A DNA stretch of 64,000 nucleotides, from positions 74,081,169 through 74,145,168 of the forward strand of contig CM066988.1 in the NCBI GenBank assembly GCA_033977485.1, written 5' to 3'. Numbering within the stretch: position 1 is the stretch's first letter; each line of letters begins with the position of its first letter. The stretch comes from Hydrangea macrophylla (Eukaryota > Streptophyta > Magnoliopsida > Cornales > Hydrangeaceae). The translations under genes were made by a program, and so were the position numbers. The notes below the pieces were generated by a model. That model saw only the letters and a program-made list of their open reading frames with translations, did not search any database and was not told the DNA's origin. This document shows, one piece after another, positions 58,953 to 64,000 of the stretch.

Positions 58953-60431
58953 TATATATTGATTTGTTCGCCTGTATTTGGATCCATCGTATTCAAGATT
59001 CGTTTTTGGACCGTTTTTATCAAAAATAAATCTCGCGATGGGTCTACATGTAAACTTTAATATCCTTCCATTTTTTTGATGTGGATCTGCTCTAACATAT
59101 CATATGAGGCTACCCTTAACGTTTCATGGCCTAATTATCTCAAACGAACCTAGTTTGATAAACCGATATATCCGAAATTTTTTCCTCAACTTTGAGCCCA
59201 TTTTCTGGACGATTTTGACGTCCAAGTGGTCTATTTTTTGGCACAACTCTCATCTACTCCATGAGGGCTTTCTAACCGTATATAACACGTAACTTTTCAT
59301 CGTGAAATGAAGCAGTGTCGAGGCCGCGAAGTGGGAGCCGCGGGCAGCCCTGCGCAGCCCAATCTTGGTGTTCTTCTTTAGGAAGAAGATACCCCAAGCT
59401 CACACCTACTCTCATCGTGGAGAGTGGTGTCCACTCGCCGGCCGACAATGATCAGGCGGGCACGGGTCTGGCAAGTGGGGATCCACATTTGGTCACGGTC
59501 CATAATGTAATTTTTAAATATTTTCCTAAAAAGGTTAATTATTTATTATATAATTAGAACAGTTTCCGTTATTTAAAAATTAGTTTTTAATTTGCTAAAA
59601 ATTGTTTAATTGGTTTAAAATTCTGGAAAATTTTGGAAATATTTTTTTTTTACTTTTTTGATTTTCCTTTGTTAAAGGCATAGTGTGGGACCAAGGATAA
59701 TTTTAGTGGAAATTATTCCATTATTATTTGTATTTTTGAGCATATAAAATATGTAAAAGTATGTATTTTTAATTGCTAAAAATATCCAAAGCACAATATT
59801 AATTTTTGTAATTAATATGTGACAAAGAGTATACTGTTTGGAGTGTTGAGAAAAAGTTTAGGGATTGTTGTGCATGTTTGTCGTATTTTAGAGCATTAAA
59901 ATATGTTTTTGGATACTATTTTCAATTGCTTAAAATATCCAAATATGAATATTAATTTTTGTAATTAATATGATGCATTTAGTACACTATATTGGGCCAT
60001 GTGAAACTTTAAGGAATGGCTTATTCCTTAAAATTTTGTACTTTTAGGAATTTATGCCTTATTGTTGATTTGTTTGACAATAAATCAATTTAATTTGTTA
60101 AATTGATATAACTAATGTTTAAGACTCCCATAAATTTTGGAAATGTTCTATTTATGTTACAAATCAGGTTTCGAACATTTCAAAATTTCTTACGTGATTT
60201 TTAGCAAATTTAAAACTTTTTATGAATTGTTTTAAATAGAATTTTGGGAATCTATACATCAATTATTTAAACTAAGTTGATTTAATTAGTTAGATCAACT
60301 TGATGTTTAATGGGCCTTTAATCAATCCTGCAGTTTTTTTATTTCTTTTATGAAAAATTTGGTTTTCAATATAATTAAAATATTTCAAATGTTCTGTTTA
60401 GAGGCTCTATGAATTATTGGTCATGTAGTAA
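58953..60431. other. Leader of the copia-type element and AT-rich DNA
   Basis: No gag or pol frame is found. A GC-richer patch (59315-59500) has no recognisable coding content. An imperfect direct duplication (about 59728-59833 and 59881-59993) shares 'aatattaatttttgtaattaatatg' in two parts with a period of about 155 bp. Confidence 0.45.
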
Positions 60432-60625
60432 CACTACAACATATGGGAAAATTTGTAATGGACAGGTTTTCTGATTTTTAACGGGTATACCCGTTACTAA
60501 TTTGTAACGGATATATCCTTTACAAATTTTGAAAAATCGTTATTAATTACCATTATTTTGGTTACTTAATTTTTGTAACGGATGTTTATATTTGTAACGT
60601 TTATATCTGTTACAAAATTGATTCA
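60432..60625 (+). mobile_element. CACTA-like transposon terminus
   Basis: cactacaacatatgggaaaatttg resembles the CACTACAA-type end of En/Spm (CACTA) elements. It is followed by several gtaacgg / ccgttac words in both orientations (60478-60615), as in subterminal transposase-binding repeats. The other end is not in the window. Confidence 0.5.
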
Positions 60626-60679
60626 AAAAAATAATAATAAATTAATTTTTACAAACAAAAGGAATCGGGCTCTCTATCA

Positions 60680-60698
60680 CAAATCTGGGTTTTCACAA

Positions 60699-60729
<31 letters not shown>

Positions 60730-61224
60730 GAGAGAGAAAGGAGAAAGGGAGAAATGGAGAAAGAGTGGAAGCCCTAGATCGCCCTTACCCAACGTCGCCG
60801 ACCGCCGCAGCCGACCTTCTGGTAACTCCTTCTTCCTTTTTTCTACCTCATTTCTTCTTCTTTGTCAGATTTAACCCTAGATCTAAATATAATCCCTTTC
60901 TTCTTCTTCTTCTTCTTCTGCTTCTGCTTCTTCTACTTCTTCTACCTTCTTCTTCTTCATACCATGTACTAATATGTTCGGCTAGGAGGTTGCTTACTGT
61001 GTGTAAATTTTGTTCTTTTTCTGGAGCAATAGTTCTTCTTCTGTTCTTTGTCATACACTAAAACTGAATTTATACTATGGGCATTAGCTGTATTTTGGGT
61101 TGGAATAGATTTATACATGTACCATTAAAACTGATTTTATCAATCTTTAGATTTGGTCATATGAAATTGAATTTTGAATACTGTGTTTTGGTTTTTCTAC
61201 TTTTTTTTGTTTTTTTTTTTGTAG
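60680..61224 (+). other. 5' untranslated-type DNA and intron before the SEC14 exons
   Basis: A GA microsatellite, a GC-rich patch (60770-60820) ending at ggtaact (a possible splice donor), CT-rich intron-like DNA, and a T-rich acceptor tract ending gtag at 61224. The first coding exon expected in SEC14-type genes is not found here. Confidence 0.4.
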
Positions 61225-63910
61225 AATGTTCCTCAGGGATACCAAGCTGAAACGCTTGCCCGATTCTTAAGAGCCAGAGAGGGAAATGTTGCAAAGGCAC
61301 ACATAATGGCTAGATCCTCTCATTCCTGCTTAAATATTATTTCAAAACCCCTTTGTTGATTATGGCCTAGAAACTACCAGTTTGGCGATATATACAAAAA
61401 TTAATGCGATAGCCCATGGAATGTTCCAGTTGGTGGATTGTTTGAGGTGGAGGGTACAAAATGAGATAGAGGATATGTTAGCAGTAAGTTCATCTTCACC
61501 TTAAATGTAAAAGTATGTTCAGTTAGATGCTTGTGTATCAGTCACATTAGTACGGTATGGGAATTTTAAACTCAGTGAGTGCTTTTTTTTTTTTGATCTG
61601 GCTACCCGTGGTTCCTACTAATTTGTACAGAGCAGTGCGTGATTCACAACTCATAGGATTGTCAGGTTATATGAGAGAGGTGCTTAGTCTTTATCGAGTT
61701 CAATCTGATTTACACCATATCCAATCACTACTATACTTGATGCCTATTGTACCTTAATATAACCATAAGTACTCTTTACTTATTATATCCTCTCTGACAG
61801 GGCCTTCGATCTTAGCTATTGGTGTAGGGCTCGCACATATGACAAAGCATCTGTAAGAACTATGATTTCATTGAAGTACATATGATAATTACAATTCCCT
61901 AAAGAGTTATAAATAATTGATAATTTATTTGAAGTATTGCCTTTCAATTGCACTGGGGTGATTTGTTCACCGTCGATACAAGGCTAGCTCAAGGGTAAGG
62001 CAATTTAGGCAGTTGCCTAAGCCCCCCCTTGAACCATGGCCCCACATAAAAGAATATATATATGTTAGGGATATATACTAAAAGCCATGCTTTATGTAGT
62101 TGGTTTATTATTCATTTAATAAAATCAGTTAATCCAATTTTTTTTATGAGAATCTGTGTGGGCAATGTTTGTATTATATTATTTATTTAATATTATGCAT
62201 GTGTGTCTCTCATTCTATATAGTAGGTGGTTTGGTGTGTAGAGTTCGGCTTACATACGGAAGATCAGGCCATCAGATATTATAGAATGTAAGATTTTGGT
62301 TTACAGTCTTAGATGGGATTGGACACACCATCGGTAGGACTGTAGCATGGTGTTGTAGTAGGTTTGTCTTGACTACGGAAAATGGTATAGTTTTAACTCA
62401 CTATGCTGGTATACTTTGTGTATTAAACGGGACTAACTTGGGGTAATTATCTTTATACTGACTTATAAGATAATTAATACCTCATGGCTATTATGAGTGC
62501 TTATGCTCTAAATCCTAAGTTAATTTGTAGACACGTACATTTGATATTTACACTTTGATCCCCAAAAGGGTGAGATCCTTAAATGGGTCAATATCTCATT
62601 GGATTGGGTGGCAATATTAATTGTGTGGTGGATATTAATTAATGATGGAATCCATGTCTCAATTTTGGGATTGATGATATCCCCTTGAGAAAGCTTATAA
62701 GTTTTGATTATGTCAAACCCTGCAGGTGGATTTTGTATCCGACATATCAGATAAGTTAAGCATAGGATCTCAAGGAATTTATTGAAATTAATTAAATATG
62801 ATTGTCAGTAATTATATTTAATTAATGGATATCTGTAATCTTAACATGGGGAGATAATAAGCATTTAATAACATGGAGCTCGAAATATATTTTTGAGATA
62901 AGGGTAGGAGTGCAATTATAATTCTTTAGTGGTATGAATTATAATTTATGGAAATAGGAATCTGATTCAGTTTGAATTAGGGTTTCCTAATTCTATAAGG
63001 AAGCCTATTCCTTATTGACTTCTTATGGTCCCTATCGTAGCCTATATATATGCTGCTTTGGCTCTCTCATCAGCTAGCGTTTTTCTATATAGAGAATTAT
63101 AACTCAGAATAGAAAAGAGAGTGAAAAAGAGGGAGAGCGGAAAACAGAAAGGATTTCGAAAGAGCCCACACTCAGTTCGATATTCTGGCAGCGGAGGAAT
63201 ACGGTAGAAGATTGTGAGCTATTATCGAGACCGTGTTCTCAATTCGTCTACTACAGCAATCCGTTTTTGCAGTTCAAGGTAACCCTAGTTCCGCCCTTGT
63301 AGGGTTATTATAGATTTCATGAAATTTTTGCAGTACCAACTTATACACACTGTCAACGGATTCTAGGACGCAGTTTCCTAACAATATATATATATGTATA
63401 AAAGGTGTTTTATTTTTGTTATACTCTTGTAGATAAATTCTAAACAAGTCATCAATCCACTTTCAACCAAACATGACCAATGTTTTTTTGGCTAAATTCA
63501 TAGAGTTGAATCTTATGATTCATTTCAATCATGCCAGTTGTGGCGGCAATTCGCTTTAATAATTTTGTTTTATGTTGGGGTTGGGCACTACTCTACAAAC
63601 AACTTATTTTTTTCCTTGCAATGACTCTTCCACTATGTCACTTAAATGTAATTTTCTTGATTTTAGGTCCACTACTATATGCAATCTCACATTCAAACCA
63701 ACAAGTATCGAGATCGTGTAGTTTTCATGAGTATTAGGGCAATAAATTTGCTCCTTTTTTATTTTATGTGTTCTGGTTGGCCTATTCTTCTGTCTTGGAA
63801 AACTTATAATGCAGCCTTCTGCCACAAAAAAGTATGGAAAGCATATTAGTAAATGCGTGAAGGTTTTAGATATGACTGGCCTGAAGCTTTCAACATTAAG
63901 CCAAGTAAAG
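61225..63910 (+). pseudogene. SEC14-type (CRAL-TRIO) phosphatidylinositol transfer protein pseudogene
   Basis: SEC14-type proteins bind and move phosphatidylinositol and related lipids between membranes. Exons: 61225-61308 (CRAL-TRIO N part, GYQAETLARFLRAREGN), 61430-61483 (LVDCLRWRVQNEIEDMLA), about 61602-61679 (LYRAVRDSQLIGLSGY), 61801-61852, 63667-63726 (VHYYMQSHIQTNKYRDRVVF) and 63815-63910 (KCVKVLDMTGLKLSTLSQVK). Phases and lengths fit the family. Defects: the donor after exon one is GC and after 63726 is AT; the third segment lacks an obvious AG acceptor; exon 61801-61852 is 52 bp, two short of a whole number of codons, and reads out of frame. The start exon is missing. A solo LTR sits in the intron before 63667. 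The gene may continue past the window. It starts about 0.8 kb inside a CACTA-like end, so it may be a captured fragment. Confidence 0.82.
62063..63383 (+). mobile_element. Solo LTR with 5-bp target duplication
   Basis: 1321 bp, TGTTAGGGATATATACT...GCAGTTTCCTAACA with matching TGTTAGG/CCTAACA ends. Flanked by atata (62058-62062, 63384-63388). It contains a tatatata promoter-like site (63041-63048) and a GA-rich leader. The flank is itself TA-rich, so the duplication is weak evidence on its own. No internal genes are present, consistent with LTR-LTR recombination. Confidence 0.7.
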
Positions 63911-64000
63911 GTATGTCTTGATGCTGCTGAAGCTTCACAATTTGCGGCCATCTTTTTCGCTTACAACAAGAAATTATGTACTTGCTGGAGCTAATTATAT
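63911..64000 (+). other. Intron sequence at window edge
   Basis: Begins with a normal splice donor (gtatgt) after the last recognised SEC14 exon. No further exon before the window ends. Confidence 0.5.

Noticed and set aside
60582..61061. Plus-strand frame of 159 residues upstream of the SEC14 exons
   Set aside because: It runs over a GA microsatellite, a splice-donor-like site and a CTT repeat. It has no SEC14 similarity.

Overview
This is a eukaryotic nuclear window from a flowering plant, most likely a eudicot with a repeat-rich genome. The evidence is layered plant LTR retrotransposons (Tekay/Del-type chromoviruses, Ogre/Tat-type Ty3 elements, a copia LTR), hAT-like MITEs with 8-bp target duplications, and fragments of two plant gene families (LOB-domain and SEC14-type). 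I see no intact host gene. The species cannot be fixed from the sequence.

Layout. 1-8.7 kb: AT-rich DNA with an hAT-like relic, a degenerate LTR (family E, 3257-6108, itself interrupted) and a clean hAT MITE (7273-7752). 8726-41164: one composite minus-strand Ogre/Tat-like retroelement (element D) flanked by the 5-bp duplication TAGAG. Its 3' LTR is 8726-11373; its 5' LTR (29489-31350 plus 40427-41164) is split by element B. Between them lie a tandem-repeat-rich 3' untranslated region (11.4-13.4 kb), a small ORF, an hAT MITE, element A, and a broken LOB-domain gene in the same orientation as D. No gag-pol of D is left. Element A (17178-27703, minus strand) is a complete young Tekay/Del-like chromovirus with gag, pol and an extra acidic ORF upstream of gag. 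Element B (31351-40421, plus strand) is a second complete Tekay/Del-like element with six in-frame stops and a frameshift.

41.2-54.6 kb: an old reverse-oriented relic LTR related to B (about 41.87-43.72 kb), unassigned DNA, then an Ogre/Tat-type element C (minus; 3.3-kb 5' LTR 49367-52703, tRNA-type primer site, decayed gag and the start of RT) that sits inside the 5' end of a family-E element (LTR 53321-54592). 54.6-60.4 kb: microsatellites, a small hAT MITE, a fold-back element (57461-58070) and a copia-type 5' LTR with primer site. 60.4-64 kb: a CACTA-like terminus followed by a SEC14-type (CRAL-TRIO) lipid-transfer pseudogene in at least six exons, with a 1.3-kb solo LTR in one intron.

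Order of events: E and D are old (about 6% difference in the part of D's LTRs I compared by eye); A and B inserted later (LTR pairs about 1% different by eye). The most interesting signals are: D enclosing a LOB-domain gene with a 27-residue tandem-repeat tail; dense clusters of the 10-bp palindrome CA(A/G)TCGA(T/C)TG in the LTRs of two otherwise different elements; and eight internal stop codons in A and B that can all be explained by C-to-T change in Arg or Gln codons.
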